This document shows positions 8,136 through 16,106 of a DNA stretch of 64,000 bases, piece by piece (the first letter of the stretch is position 1; each line of letters starts with the position of its first letter). The stretch lies in the NCBI GenBank assembly GCA_035714365.1, contig DASTMB010000048.1:1-64000 (forward strand). The letters are read 5' to 3'. Both the position numbers and the translations under genes were made by a program. Under the pieces are notes generated by a model that was not told where the DNA came from, did no database searches, and worked only from the letters and a program-made list of their open reading frames with translations. This DNA comes from Mycobacteriales bacterium (GTDB lineage Bacteria; Actinomycetota; Actinomycetes; BP-191).

Positions 8136-9410
8136 ATGCGTTGTGCGCACTGTGCCGCCGCCCTCGGCCCGAACGCCGCCTGGTGCGGCCAGTGCCTCGC
8201 GCCCGTGGCCGCCGCCCCCGTCGCCGTCGGCGTGCTGGACCGCCCGGACGAGCCGGCGCCGTACGACCGGTACGCCCCCACCGCCGCGTCGGCCCGGCTG
8301 CCCCGGCCGATGCCGGCGACCGTCCTCCCGGCGCCCGCTCCGCGCGGCCGGCCGGAGAAGGCGTTCCGCACCGTCCTGCTCGCCGTCGGCACCGGCGTCG
8401 TCGCGCAGGTCGTCGCGGGCGTGACCACCCGCGGCGTCGAGAACGAGACCGCGATCCGGTACGCCCTCGTCACCACGCTCGGCGTGTACCTCGTCGTCGC
8501 GCTGCTGCTCATCCGCCGCCGGGCCGCGGCCGCCGAGCCCATGTACTGGGGGAGGGGCCGCGCCGTCCCGAGTGCGCTGGTCGGGCTGGCCGTCGGCGGC
8601 GGGCTGGCGGCGTTCCTGCTCTCCGGCTCGCACGCGGCCGGCCAGCAGGGCGGCGACCCGCGGATCGCGCTGCTCGTCAGCGAGGGCGACCTGGGGCACG
8701 TGCTCGGCGCGGCGCTGATCACCGTCGTGGCGGCGCCGTTCCTCGAGGAGGTGCTGTTCCGCGGCATGCTGCTCGCCTCGCTGTCCGACCGCGGCAAGCG
8801 CGCGGCGGTGTGGCTGAGCGCGTTCGCGTTCGCGGCGTGGCACCTCACGCCGTCGGCGTTCGTCTACTACTCGCTGATGGGCGCGCTGCTGGGCGGGCTA
8901 TTCGTCCGCCGCGGCCTGATCGGGTCGATGGCCGCGCACGCGGCGTTCAACGGCGTGCTCACCGCGGTGGCGGTGTCGTACGCGCTGGCGCCGGGCGCGG
9001 TGGGCCACGCGGGCGCGCTCACCGTGACGGCGCCGCACGGCTGGCACGCGCACGAGTCGCCGCTCGACGTCCACCTCGTCGGGCCGTCGGCCGGCGAGAT
9101 CATCGCGCAGGACATCACGCTGCCCGGCGCCGTGCGGGACGCTGACGCCATCGCCGACCGGCTCCAGGCCGGCGCCATTCCCGGCACGGGACCGCTCGCG
9201 CCGCGGCTGGAGACGTTGCGGATCGCGCACCTGCGCGTCGGCGACGCCGCCGTCGTCGACATCACCATGGAGGGCCACCGCGGGGAGCTGGTCATGCTGC
9301 CGCGCCCCGGCGGCGTGTACCTGCTCGTGCTCGCCAGCGCGGGCAGCCCGCGCGCCCGCCACGACTTCGACCGGGTGCTGAAGGACCTGACGCTCAGCCC
9401 TTCTCCGTGA
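8136..9410 (+). CDS. CPBP-family intramembrane glutamic protease with N-terminal zinc ribbon and C-terminal soluble domain
   Basis: A 424-residue three-part protein. Residues 1-25 carry two CxxC pairs (CAHC, CGQC), a zinc ribbon. About eight membrane segments follow. They carry the CPBP/Abi motifs EEVLFRGM (catalytic Glu pair), FAAWHLTP and the late AAHAAFNG, the family of Rce1-like glutamic endopeptidases. Roughly the last 130 residues form a soluble domain (TVTAPHGWHAH onwards) that I do not recognise. Start ATG 8136 gives the complete zinc ribbon. The 3' end overlaps the convergent methyltransferase by 17 bp. The substrate is unknown. Confidence 0.8.
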   Translation: MRCAHCAAALGPNAAWCGQCLAPVAAAPVAVGVLDRPDEPAPYDRYAPTAASARLPRPMPATVLPAPAPRGRPEKAFRTVLLAVGTGVVAQVVAGVTTRGVENETAIRYALVTTLGVYLVVALLLIRRRAAAAEPMYWGRGRAVPSALVGLAVGGGLAAFLLSGSHAAGQQGGDPRIALLVSEGDLGHVLGAALITVVAAPFLEEVLFRGMLLASLSDRGKRAAVWLSAFAFAAWHLTPSAFVYYSLMGALLGGLFVRRGLIGSMAAHAAFNGVLTAVAVSYALAPGAVGHAGALTVTAPHGWHAHESPLDVHLVGPSAGEIIAQDITLPGAVRDADAIADRLQAGAIPGTGPLAPRLETLRIAHLRVGDAAVVDITMEGHRGELVMLPRPGGVYLLVLASAGSPRARHDFDRVLKDLTLSPSP

Positions 9411-10173
9411 CCCAGATCGCGGTGCCCGGGATCAGCCGGCCGCGCACCGGCCCCCACTGCTCGTAGGTCGTCGTGTGCCCCTCCGGCCACTCCGGCTCGA
9501 CCACGTCCAGCACCGCCAGCCCCGCCGCCACCACCTCGCGCACCCGGTCGCCGAACGTCCGGTGGTGCTCGACGTAGGTCGCCGTGCCGTCCGCCGCCTG
9601 CTCCACGTACGGCGTCCGGTCGAAGTACGACGTCGTCACCGTCAGCCCCGTCTCCGTGTCCGGGAAGCACCAGCGCACCGGGTGCGTCACCGAGAACACC
9701 CACCGCCCGCCCGGCCGCAGCACCCGCGCCACCTCGCGCATCACCCGCGCCGAGTCCGCCACGAACGGCAGCGCGCCGTACGCCGAGCAGGCCAGGTCGA
9801 ACGCGCCGTCCCGGAACGGCAGCGCCTCCGCGTCGGCCGCCACCGGCACCGGACCGCCGTACGCGCGGCCCAGCCGGAGCTGCTCCAGCGAGAGGTCGAA
9901 CGCCGCCACCTCCGCGCCGCGCCCCGCCAGCCAGCGGGTCGTCTGCCCGGCGCCGCAGCCCACGTCGAGCACCCGCCGGCCGCGCACGTCGCCGAGCAGC
10001 CCCAGCGCGTCCTCCGTCGCCCCCTCCGGGCACCAGACGAACGACGTCGTGCCCAGCTCCGGCGCGTGCTCGCGCTGGTAGGAGGGTGCGTAGGAGTCCC
10101 AGAACGCCGCGTTCGCCCGGCGCGTCTCCTCGCGCCCGGCCGCGCGCCGCAGCACCGCGTCGGGGTCCTCCAC
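9394..10173 (-). CDS. Class I SAM-dependent methyltransferase
   Basis: A 259-residue methyltransferase of the UbiE/type-11 group. Motif I is VLDVGCGAGQTTRWL (about residues 68-82), followed by an acidic residue at the end of strand 2 (VAAFD) and the motif II/III region FDLACSAYGALPFV, with EVARVLRPGGRW as the post-III loop. The C-terminal region contains W/H/P-rich loops that probably shape the substrate pocket. The substrate is unknown. Start GTG 10173 is preceded by GAGGAT, which could be either a Shine-Dalgarno or a -10 hexamer 6 nt away. The gene is convergent with the CPBP protease gene. Confidence 0.85.
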   Translation of the reverse strand: MEDPDAVLRRAAGREETRRANAAFWDSYAPSYQREHAPELGTTSFVWCPEGATEDALGLLGDVRGRRVLDVGCGAGQTTRWLAGRGAEVAAFDLSLEQLRLGRAYGGPVPVAADAEALPFRDGAFDLACSAYGALPFVADSARVMREVARVLRPGGRWVFSVTHPVRWCFPDTETGLTVTTSYFDRTPYVEQAADGTATYVEHHRTFGDRVREVVAAGLAVLDVVEPEWPEGHTTTYEQWGPVRGRLIPGTAIWVTEKG

Positions 10174-10220
10174 CCGCCCATCCTCGCTTCTCGCGTGTCG
10201 CGGCCACGAGCCCCGAGCCG

Positions 10221-10240
10221 ACTGGCATAATTACTGGCAT
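10221..10240 (+). promoter_or_regulatory. Promoter/operator of the HTH-ImmA module: direct repeat plus CATAAT
   Basis: ACTGGCAT occurs twice (10221-10228 and 10233-10240), separated by AATT, a 12-bp period. CATAAT (10226-10231) inside it is a good -10 box 7 nt before ATG 10239, predicting a leaderless mRNA. The repeat covers both the -10 box and the start codon, so a bound repressor would block initiation. The HTH protein encoded downstream is the obvious candidate. Confidence 0.6.
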
Positions 10241-10844
10241 GAAATCGTATCCGTCGTGGGATCAGGTCCGGGCTGATCTTGGCGACAAGGTCGTCGCGGC
10301 GTTCGTCGAGGCGGTGGCGCTGACGCGAGCGGACCTGACGCTGTACCGCGAGGCCTTCCCGGGCTGGGTGGCGCGGCACAGCGAGCGCGGCCTCGCGAAC
10401 TGGATCCACGACGCCTTCTGGGCGCACGCGGCGGCGATCCTCGACGGCGTGCCCGGCGTCACCCTCGTGGACCGGGAGCCCCGGCGCGAGATCGGGATCG
10501 GCTACTCGTACCGCATCAGGCTCAAGCGGCACCACCTGGACGGGCACGTGGCCACGTATCCGACGGAGGGCGCGCTGGAGTTCCTCGCACAGCCCGCTCA
10601 GGAGACGTTCGACGGGTTGTCGGAGACCCATCTCATCGCCGGGTACGAGTGGGACGAGGACACGCGGGCGATCGGGGACGCGCTGATCTCGTTGCGGGAC
10701 GGGTCGGTGATCATCTGGAAGGAGCCGCTCGTGGACGACGAGGAGGACGGCGGAGTGGTCGCCGTCCCCTCGGTCCGCGGTCCGGTGCCTCCCGTCATCT
10801 CGGACCCGGCCGCGGCAGAGCAGGAGCGGGCTGATCTTTCATGA
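10239..10844 (+). CDS. Unknown protein, partner of the HTH/ImmA-IrrE protein
   Basis: 201 residues, no signal peptide or membrane segment, so cytoplasmic. The first two-thirds look globular: aromatic and charged stretches such as GLANWIHDAFWAHAAAIL, then GYSYRIRLKRHH. The C-terminal part is acidic and Pro-rich and looks disordered. I do not recognise a catalytic motif, but I recall similar proteins encoded just upstream of XRE/ImmA-IrrE genes in other actinobacteria. It overlaps that gene by ATGA, so the two are made together. Codons ending in A or T (GAT, CAT, TAT, TCA) are commoner here than in neighbouring housekeeping genes, suggesting transfer. Confidence 0.75.
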   Translation: MKSYPSWDQVRADLGDKVVAAFVEAVALTRADLTLYREAFPGWVARHSERGLANWIHDAFWAHAAAILDGVPGVTLVDREPRREIGIGYSYRIRLKRHHLDGHVATYPTEGALEFLAQPAQETFDGLSETHLIAGYEWDEDTRAIGDALISLRDGSVIIWKEPLVDDEEDGGVVAVPSVRGPVPPVISDPAAAEQERADLS

Positions 10845-11881
10845 ACGGGCTGGGTGTCGTGATCGAGACGGCACGCCGGGCGCAGGGGTGGACGCAGGAG
10901 CAGCTGGCGACGCGAGCCGACGTGACCCAGGAGGCGGTCTCGCGTTACGAGCGCGACCTGCGTGACCCGGATGACGAGACGCTTCGGCGGCTCGCCGACG
11001 CGCTCAACGTGACGCCGTCGTTCCTGCGCGACGCGGGGAAGGTGCGCGGCGCTGTCGGCCTCGATGCGCACATGCGGCGACGCAAGACCGCGAAGCCGGG
11101 CGACTGGAAGCGGCTCGAAGCGCGGCTCAACATGCATCGACTGCACGCGCGACGGGTCTTCGACGAAGTCGTCGTCCGCACGGAGCAGCGCGTGCCGGCG
11201 TTCGACCTCGACGAGGTCGATCCGGCGACGGCGGCGCGGTTCGTGCGGAGTCAGTGGCGGATGCCAATCGGGCCGGTGCGGGAGCTCGTCCGATGGGTGG
11301 AGGCGGCGGGCTGCCTCGTGATCGAGGAGGACTTCGGCACCCGCGGGGTGGACGGGCTGTCCCAGTGGATCGACGAGATCCCGATCGTCATGCTCAACGC
11401 GCAGGCGCCGGCCGATCGCAGGCGATGGACGCTGGCACACGAGCTCGGCCACCTCTGCCTCCACAGCCATGAGCCGGGCGATGCCGCCGAGGACGAGGCC
11501 AATGCGTTCGCCGCCGAGCTCCTGATGCCACGCGAAGTGATCCGCGCCCAGCTCCGGAACCTCACGCTGGGGAGGCTCCTCGACCTGAAGCGCGAGTGGG
11601 CGGTGTCCATGCAGGCGCTGATCGAACGGGCCTGGGGGGAGTCGCTGATCACGGCGCAGCAACGGACGAACCTGTACAAGGCGCTCAGCGCGAAGGGATG
11701 GCGTTCCCTGGAGCCTCTCGGCGACGCCGTGGCGCGCGAACGCCCCGCGCTGGCGTATGACATCGGCGACGCGCTGACAGCGCGCGGACTGTCGCCGGAG
11801 GAGCTGGCACACGTGGTCGGGTTCGCCGACCCGGGGACGCAGCATCCGTTCGTCCGGCCCGCTCGGCTTCGCCTCCTGTGA
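10841..11881 (+). CDS. XRE-family HTH protein fused to an ImmA/IrrE metallopeptidase domain
   Basis: 346 residues. Residues 8-62 are an XRE helix-turn-helix (GWTQEQLATRADVTQEAVSR). A linker leads to a peptidase domain with zincin motif LAHELGHLCLH (HExxH, about residues 201-211) and a downstream acidic helix (EDEANAFAAELLMP) that should supply the third ligand. This is the COG2856 architecture of ImmA and IrrE/PprI, proteases that cleave or inactivate a repressor and also occur as antitoxin-like partners. It probably binds the direct repeat at 10221-10240 and autoregulates. It is coupled by ATGA to the unknown gene. Codon use is less GC-biased than in rpsA next door. Confidence 0.88.
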   Translation: MNGLGVVIETARRAQGWTQEQLATRADVTQEAVSRYERDLRDPDDETLRRLADALNVTPSFLRDAGKVRGAVGLDAHMRRRKTAKPGDWKRLEARLNMHRLHARRVFDEVVVRTEQRVPAFDLDEVDPATAARFVRSQWRMPIGPVRELVRWVEAAGCLVIEEDFGTRGVDGLSQWIDEIPIVMLNAQAPADRRRWTLAHELGHLCLHSHEPGDAAEDEANAFAAELLMPREVIRAQLRNLTLGRLLDLKREWAVSMQALIERAWGESLITAQQRTNLYKALSAKGWRSLEPLGDAVARERPALAYDIGDALTARGLSPEELAHVVGFADPGTQHPFVRPARLRLL

Positions 11882-11888
11882 CGTCCCG

Positions 11889-11918
11889 TTGACCCGGAAC
11901 GTCCCGCCCGCGTAGCCT
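11889..11918 (+). promoter_or_regulatory. Promoter of rpsA with -35 and -10
   Basis: TTGACC (11889-11894) and TAGCCT (11913-11918), separated by 18 bp, form the best housekeeping-sigma promoter in this part of the window. Transcription would start near 11925, giving a leader of about 130 nt. GCCTGC (11934-11939) can pair with GCAGGC (11956-11961) in that leader. The rest of the gap to 12053 shows no other feature. Confidence 0.6.
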
Positions 11919-12053
11919 GTCGCTGCGCTGTGGGCCTGCGCAGGATCTCGTATGGGCAGGCTCTGCACTCGTCTGTGTCCCCGACTCCCATGTCCGCTCG
12001 CCGACGAAACAGGCTCACGACGCTACCGACGACCCGTAGCCGGAGCCGACCTA

Positions 12054-13538
12054 GTGACGAGCACGATCGACAGTCCCGCCTCGACGACGCCCCAGGTGGC
12101 GTTGAACGACATCGGTGACGCCCAGGCGTTCATGGACGCCATCGACGAGACCATCAAGTACTTCAACGACGGTGACATCGTCGAGGGCGTGATCGTCAAG
12201 GTCGACCGGGACGAGGTCCTCCTGGACATCGGCTACAAGACCGAGGGCGTCATCCCCTCGCGCGAGCTGTCCATCAAGCACGACGTCGACCCCAACGAGG
12301 TCGTCAAGGTCGGCGACGAGATCGAGGCCCTTGTCCTCCAGAAGGAGGACAAGGAGGGCCGGCTCATCCTGTCCAAGAAGCGCGCCCAGTACGAGCGCGC
12401 CTGGGGCACGATCGAGAAGATCAAGGAGGAGGACGGCATCGTCACCGGCACGGTGATCGAGGTCGTCAAGGGCGGCCTCATCCTCGACATCGGCCTCCGC
12501 GGCTTCCTCCCCGCCTCGCTGGTGGAGATGCGCCGCGTCCGCGACCTCCAGCCGTACGTCGGCAAGGAGCTCGAGGCGAAGATCATCGAGCTGGACAAGA
12601 ACCGCAACAACGTCGTCCTGTCCCGCCGGTCCTGGCTGGAGCAGACGCAGAGCGAGGTCCGCCAGGGCTTCCTGACCACCCTCCAGAAGGGGCAGGTCCG
12701 CTCCGGCGTCGTCTCCTCGATCGTCAACTTCGGCGCGTTCGTCGACCTCGGCGGCGTCGACGGTCTCGTCCACGTCTCCGAGCTGTCCTGGAAGCACATC
12801 GACCACCCGTCCGAGGTCGTGGAGGTGGGCCAGGAGGTCACGGTCGAGGTCCTCGACGTCGACCTCGACCGCGAGCGGGTCTCGCTGTCGCTCAAGGCGA
12901 CGCAGGAGGACCCGTGGCGGCAGTTCGCCCGGACCCACGCGATCGGCCAGGTCGTGCCGGGCCGCGTGACCAAGCTGGTGCCGTTCGGCGCGTTCGTCCG
13001 GGTGGACGAGGGCATCGAGGGCCTGGTGCACATCTCCGAGCTGGCCGAGCGCCACGTCGAGATCCCGGAGCAGGTCGTCAACGTCGGCGACGAGATCCAG
13101 GTCAAGGTCATCGACATCGACCTGGAGCGCCGCCGCATCTCGCTGTCGCTCAAGCAGGCGACCGAGGGCACGATCGGCGAGGCCGTCGGCTTCGACCCGG
13201 CGCAGTACGGCATGGAGATGCAGTACGACGAGGCCGGCAACTACATCTACCCCGAGGGCTTCGACCCGGAGACGGGGGAGTGGAAGGAAGGCTTCGAGGC
13301 GCAGCGCGAGGAGTGGGAGCGGCAGTACGCCGAGGCCCACGCGCGCTGGGAGGCCCAGCAGGCCGCGCTCGCGGCGCAGGCGGCCGCTGCCGCCGCCGCG
13401 GACGCGGCGGCCGGCGTCGCCACGTCGTACTCCTCGGAGACCCCGGAGGAGCCGAGCGGCGTGCTGGCCGGCCACGACGACCTCGCGGCGCTGCGCGAGC
13501 AGCTCGCCGCGGGCGAGGGCGACGCCCCCACCGAGTAG
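12054..13538 (+). CDS. rpsA: 30S ribosomal protein S1
   Basis: 494 residues with four S1 RNA-binding repeats (about residues 35-105, 120-190, 205-275 and 290-360), the actinobacterial form; the enterobacterial protein has six. Repeat starts such as GDIVEGVIVKVDRDEV, GQVRSGVVSSIVNFGAF and GQVVPGRVTKLVPFGAF are obvious. The protein helps mRNA bind the 30S subunit. The C-terminal tail is acidic and Ala-rich. GTG 12054 is preferred over an upstream in-frame ATG (11952), because it gives the standard N-terminus (MTST...TPQVALNDIG) and has GGAG about 8 nt upstream. Confidence 0.98.
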   Translation: MTSTIDSPASTTPQVALNDIGDAQAFMDAIDETIKYFNDGDIVEGVIVKVDRDEVLLDIGYKTEGVIPSRELSIKHDVDPNEVVKVGDEIEALVLQKEDKEGRLILSKKRAQYERAWGTIEKIKEEDGIVTGTVIEVVKGGLILDIGLRGFLPASLVEMRRVRDLQPYVGKELEAKIIELDKNRNNVVLSRRSWLEQTQSEVRQGFLTTLQKGQVRSGVVSSIVNFGAFVDLGGVDGLVHVSELSWKHIDHPSEVVEVGQEVTVEVLDVDLDRERVSLSLKATQEDPWRQFARTHAIGQVVPGRVTKLVPFGAFVRVDEGIEGLVHISELAERHVEIPEQVVNVGDEIQVKVIDIDLERRRISLSLKQATEGTIGEAVGFDPAQYGMEMQYDEAGNYIYPEGFDPETGEWKEGFEAQREEWERQYAEAHARWEAQQAALAAQAAAAAAADAAAGVATSYSSETPEEPSGVLAGHDDLAALREQLAAGEGDAPTE

Positions 13539-13550
13539 CCCCCGAACGTC

Positions 13551-13589
13551 CCGACGGCCCCCGCGCGCTCCGGCGCCGGGGGCCGTCGG
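13551..13589. terminator. Bidirectional terminator hairpin after rpsA
   Basis: A perfect 13-bp inverted repeat (CCGACGGCCCCCG at 13551-13563 with CGGGGGCCGTCGG at 13577-13589) and a 13-nt loop lie between the convergent rpsA gene and the unknown gene at 13593. There is no T-run. Confidence 0.7.
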
Positions 13590-13592
13590 CGT

Positions 13593-14180
13593 TCACCCGC
13601 CGAGTAGCGGGCGCAGCCAGTCCAGCCGCTTCTCCCAGCGGTCGGCGATCTCGCGGCCCTCGCGGTACCCCACCCGGCCGCCGCGGGCCGCGATCTTCGC
13701 CTTCTCCTTCCAGCCGAGCTGGCGGGTGAGGTCGTTGCTCAGCGCGACGCTGAGCTCGGCGACCCGGTCCACCGCGTGCTCGGCGGCCGCCTCCCCGCTC
13801 GACGTGCTGAACAGGACCGCGACGAACCACTTGCGGTTCACGTCGTCCGGGTCGACGAGCTCGGTCAGCGCCCCGTCGCCGAACCGTTCGTCGATCGCGT
13901 TGTCGATCAAGGCGAACAGCGTCGGCCAGATCGTGCGGTAGGCGTCCATCCAGATCCGGCCGTACTTCGGGTCGTCGAACCCGGCGAACACGGGGTCGAA
14001 CCGCTGACCCCAGCACGTCACCGCGGCACCCACGCCCTCCCCGGCGTTCAGCACGTAGACCGAGCGCGTGAGCGGGCGGGGGGTCTCGCGGAGCCGGACC
14101 TCGAGGTATCCGCTGTGCTCGACCGTCTCCACGGGCGCCGTGTCCGGCCCCGCCTGGCCCGCGTCCGTGAACTCGCGCAT
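13593..14180 (-). CDS. Conserved-looking soluble protein of unknown function
   Basis: 195 residues, no signal peptide and no membrane segment. Features are [21 protein letters not shown] near the middle, [13 protein letters not shown], and a basic C-terminal half ([13 protein letters not shown]). I do not recognise the family and see no catalytic motif. Start ATG 14180 is chosen because the reading frame further upstream runs antisense through coaE. The gene is divergent from coaE with a 25-bp gap, so the two share a promoter region. CACTGT, 6 nt before the ATG on the minus strand, is a weak -10 candidate. Confidence 0.7.
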   Translation of the reverse strand: MREFTDAGQAGPDTAPVETVEHSGYLEVRLRETPRPLTRSVYVLNAGEGVGAAVTCWGQRFDPVFAGFDDPKYGRIWMDAYRTIWPTLFALIDNAIDERFGDGALTELVDPDDVNRKWFVAVLFSTSSGEAAAEHAVDRVAELSVALSNDLTRQLGWKEKAKIAARGGRVGYREGREIADRWEKRLDWLRPLLGG

Positions 14181-14205
14181 GGTGGAACAGTGCCAGACTC
14201 GCGCC

Positions 14206-14820
14206 GTGCTGCGCGTCGGCCTCACCGGGGGCATCGGGTCCGGCAAGAGCGAGGTGGCGCGGCTGCTCGCCGCGCACGGCGCGGTGGTGATCGACTCGGA
14301 CGCGCTGGCCCGCGAGGTGGTCGCGCCCGGCACGCCGGGGCTGCGCGCCGTGGTCGAGGCGTTCGGGCCGTCGGTCCTCGCCGCGGACGGCTCGCTCGAC
14401 CGGCCGCGCCTCGCCGCGCTCGTCTTCGACGACCCGGACGCGCGGGCCAGGCTCAACGCGATCGTGCACCCGCTCGTGGGCGCCGCCGCGGCCGAGCGGG
14501 CCGCCGCCGCGCCGCCGGACGCCGTGGTCGTCAACGACGTGCCGTTGCTCGTGGAGGCCGGCCTGGCGCCGGGCTTCGACGTGGTGGTCGTGGTGGACGC
14601 GAGCGACGAGGTGCGGCTGGCCCGGCTCACCGGCCAGCGGGGGATGGCCGAGGCGGACGCGCGGGCGCGGATGGCGGCGCAGGCGACGCGCGAGCAGCGG
14701 CTGGCCGTGGCCGCCCACGTGATCCCCAACGACGGCACCCGCGAGGAGCTGGCCGCCCGGGTCGCCGCGCTGTGGGCCGCCCTCACGGGTGAGGCTCACC
14801 CGGCCGACACACTCACCTGA
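14206..14820 (+). CDS. coaE: Dephospho-CoA kinase
   Basis: Last step of coenzyme A synthesis, phosphorylating the 3'-OH of dephospho-CoA with ATP. 204 residues with P-loop [18 protein letters not shown] at the N-terminus, the [10 protein letters not shown] substrate motif, IVHPLV and [10 protein letters not shown], all diagnostic. GTG 14206 gives the canonical start (MLRVGLTGG). ATG 14179 would add nine residues and overlap the start codon of the divergent gene. CAGACT (14194-14199) lies 6 nt upstream and may be a -10 for a leaderless mRNA. In many actinobacteria coaE follows rpsA and precedes uvrB, as here. Confidence 0.95.
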   Translation: MLRVGLTGGIGSGKSEVARLLAAHGAVVIDSDALAREVVAPGTPGLRAVVEAFGPSVLAADGSLDRPRLAALVFDDPDARARLNAIVHPLVGAAAAERAAAAPPDAVVVNDVPLLVEAGLAPGFDVVVVVDASDEVRLARLTGQRGMAEADARARMAAQATREQRLAVAAHVIPNDGTREELAARVAALWAALTGEAHPADTLT

Positions 14821-14852
14821 CACCGGGGACGGCACGCGCCAGAAACCGGCGC

Positions 14853-14953
14853 CGCATGCCGAAACGCAACGTACGGTCGAACCGCAACGTGAAGTACTGC
14901 CCAGGGGGACACCGGGCCAAACCTCGCATGGGAAAGGTCTTTCTCGGCATGCG
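14853..14953 (+). promoter_or_regulatory. Candidate structured RNA leader closing on the start codon
   Basis: A perfect 10-bp inverted repeat (CGCATGCCGA, 14853-14862, with TCGGCATGCG, 14944-14953) encloses about 81 nt and includes the ATG at 14949 in its 3' arm. Inside are CGGT/ACCG (14873-14876/14880-14883), GCCC/GGGC (14899-14902/14913-14916) and ACCT/AGGT (14921-14924/14935-14938). The last pairs the GGAAAGG ribosome-binding site. CGCAACGT is repeated at 14865 and 14883. I could not match it to a known riboswitch class. Confidence 0.4.
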
Positions 14954-16073
14954 CGTCTCGCACCGCGGCCCCGCCCGCCTGGTCGCCACGCCCGCCGCGC
15001 TGCGGGCGCAGGCGCTCGTCATCGTCGGGCTGCTCCAGGTCGGCGTCGCCGCCGCCCTGAGCGCGCCGCCGGCCCCGCCGGTGCGGCCCACGCCCGCCGA
15101 CCTCGCGATGGCGTTCGCCGAACGCCCCGTCGCCGACGTGCTGCTCGGCGCGCCCGCCGCCCCCGCGGTGACGCACCCGGCCGCCCCCACCGCCACCGTC
15201 CGCCCGCCGGCGCCGCCGCTCCTCACGCTGCGCCCCGCCGCCCCCGCGCGGCCCGCCGCCCCCGCCGCCAAGCCGGCGCCGGGCAGGCGGTACGTGCCCG
15301 AGGGCACCGGCATGTGGATCTACCAGTGGGGCGAGACCGAGGGCGGGGACGCGCGGCGGATCGTGGCGCGGTCCCGCCTGGTCGGCCTCTCCCACCTCTA
15401 CGTCCGCACCGGCACCCGGCAGGGCGGGTTCGACGGCGGGCCGATGCTCCGCGAGCTGCTCCCGGCCACCAGGGGCACGGACATCAAGGTCATCGCCTGG
15501 GACTTCCCGCAGCTCAAGAACCCGGTCGCCGACGCCAAGCGCCTCGCCGCCGCCGCGCGGTTCACCGTCCCGGGCGCCCCGCGCGTCGCCGCCGTCGCCC
15601 CGGACATCGAGACCGGCGCCGAGGGCACCAAGCTCTCCGCCCAGCGCGTCGCCGTCTACATGTCCACGCTGCGCAAGCTGCTCCCGGCCGACGTCTCGAT
15701 CATCGGCGTCATGCCGTGGCCGTCCGAGAAGCGCGCGATGAAGTACCCGTACGGCCAGGTCGCGCGGTTCTCCGACGCGCTCGCGCCGATGGCGTACTGG
15801 GTCAACCGCGACCCCGGCACCGTTGCCGAGCAGACGATGTACCGGCTGCGCCAGTTCAAGAAGCCCGTGCTCCCGATCGGCCAGGCGTACGACCCCCGGA
15901 TCGACGTGCCGACGCTCAAGTACGGCCCCCCGTCGCGGGCGCAGGTCGCGGAGTTCCTCGCCACCGCCCGGAAGCTCGGCGCGCCCTCGGCGAGCCTGTG
16001 GGTGTGGCAGTTCGCGCACCTGGAGCACTGGAAGGCGCTCCAGGCCGCCCGGCCCCTCTACGCCTCGCGCTGA
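14949..16073 (+). CDS. Exported glycoside-hydrolase-like protein
   Basis: 374 residues. The N-terminus has a basic start, then a hydrophobic segment (QALVIVGLLQVGVAAAL), so it is exported or membrane-anchored. A Pro/Ala-rich linker of about 60 residues comes next, then a TIM-barrel-like domain from GTGMWIYQWGE to the end. Motifs such as VIAWDFPQLK, APDIETGAEG, VMPWPSEKR and APMAYWV have the Asp/Glu and Trp placement of glycoside hydrolases acting on cell-surface polysaccharide, but I cannot name the family. ATG 14949 with GGAAAGG at 14931-14937 is preferred over ATG 14856, whose extension does not look like a signal. Confidence 0.7.
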   Translation: MRVSHRGPARLVATPAALRAQALVIVGLLQVGVAAALSAPPAPPVRPTPADLAMAFAERPVADVLLGAPAAPAVTHPAAPTATVRPPAPPLLTLRPAAPARPAAPAAKPAPGRRYVPEGTGMWIYQWGETEGGDARRIVARSRLVGLSHLYVRTGTRQGGFDGGPMLRELLPATRGTDIKVIAWDFPQLKNPVADAKRLAAAARFTVPGAPRVAAVAPDIETGAEGTKLSAQRVAVYMSTLRKLLPADVSIIGVMPWPSEKRAMKYPYGQVARFSDALAPMAYWVNRDPGTVAEQTMYRLRQFKKPVLPIGQAYDPRIDVPTLKYGPPSRAQVAEFLATARKLGAPSASLWVWQFAHLEHWKALQAARPLYASR

Positions 16074-16076
16074 TTC

Positions 16077-16099
16077 CTGTCACACCCGGGACGTAGGCT
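16077..16099 (+). promoter_or_regulatory. uvrB promoter: TGTCACAC element plus TAGGCT
   Basis: TAGGCT (16094-16099) lies 7 nt before GTG 16107, predicting a leaderless mRNA. CTGTCACAC (16077-16085) stands 8 nt upstream of the -10. uvrA has GTGTCACAC at the same spacing. The arrangement resembles the mycobacterial RecA-independent DNA-damage promoter (TTGTCRGTG-N8-TANNNT) recognised through PafBC. Confidence 0.55.
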
Positions 16100-16106
16100 C
16101 GTCCGT

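Noticed and set aside
14856-14948. Translation of the hydrolase-like protein from ATG 14856
   Set aside because: The added 31 residues are Asn/Arg/Lys-rich and unlike a signal sequence, and ATG 14949 has a good ribosome-binding site and a normal export signal after it.
14853-14953. c-di-AMP (ydaO-type) riboswitch upstream of the hydrolase-like gene
   Set aside because: The gene type would fit, but the conserved blocks of the actinobacterial aptamer, in particular GACAGCTAACC and GGGGTGAA, are not present. I kept it only as an orphan structured element.
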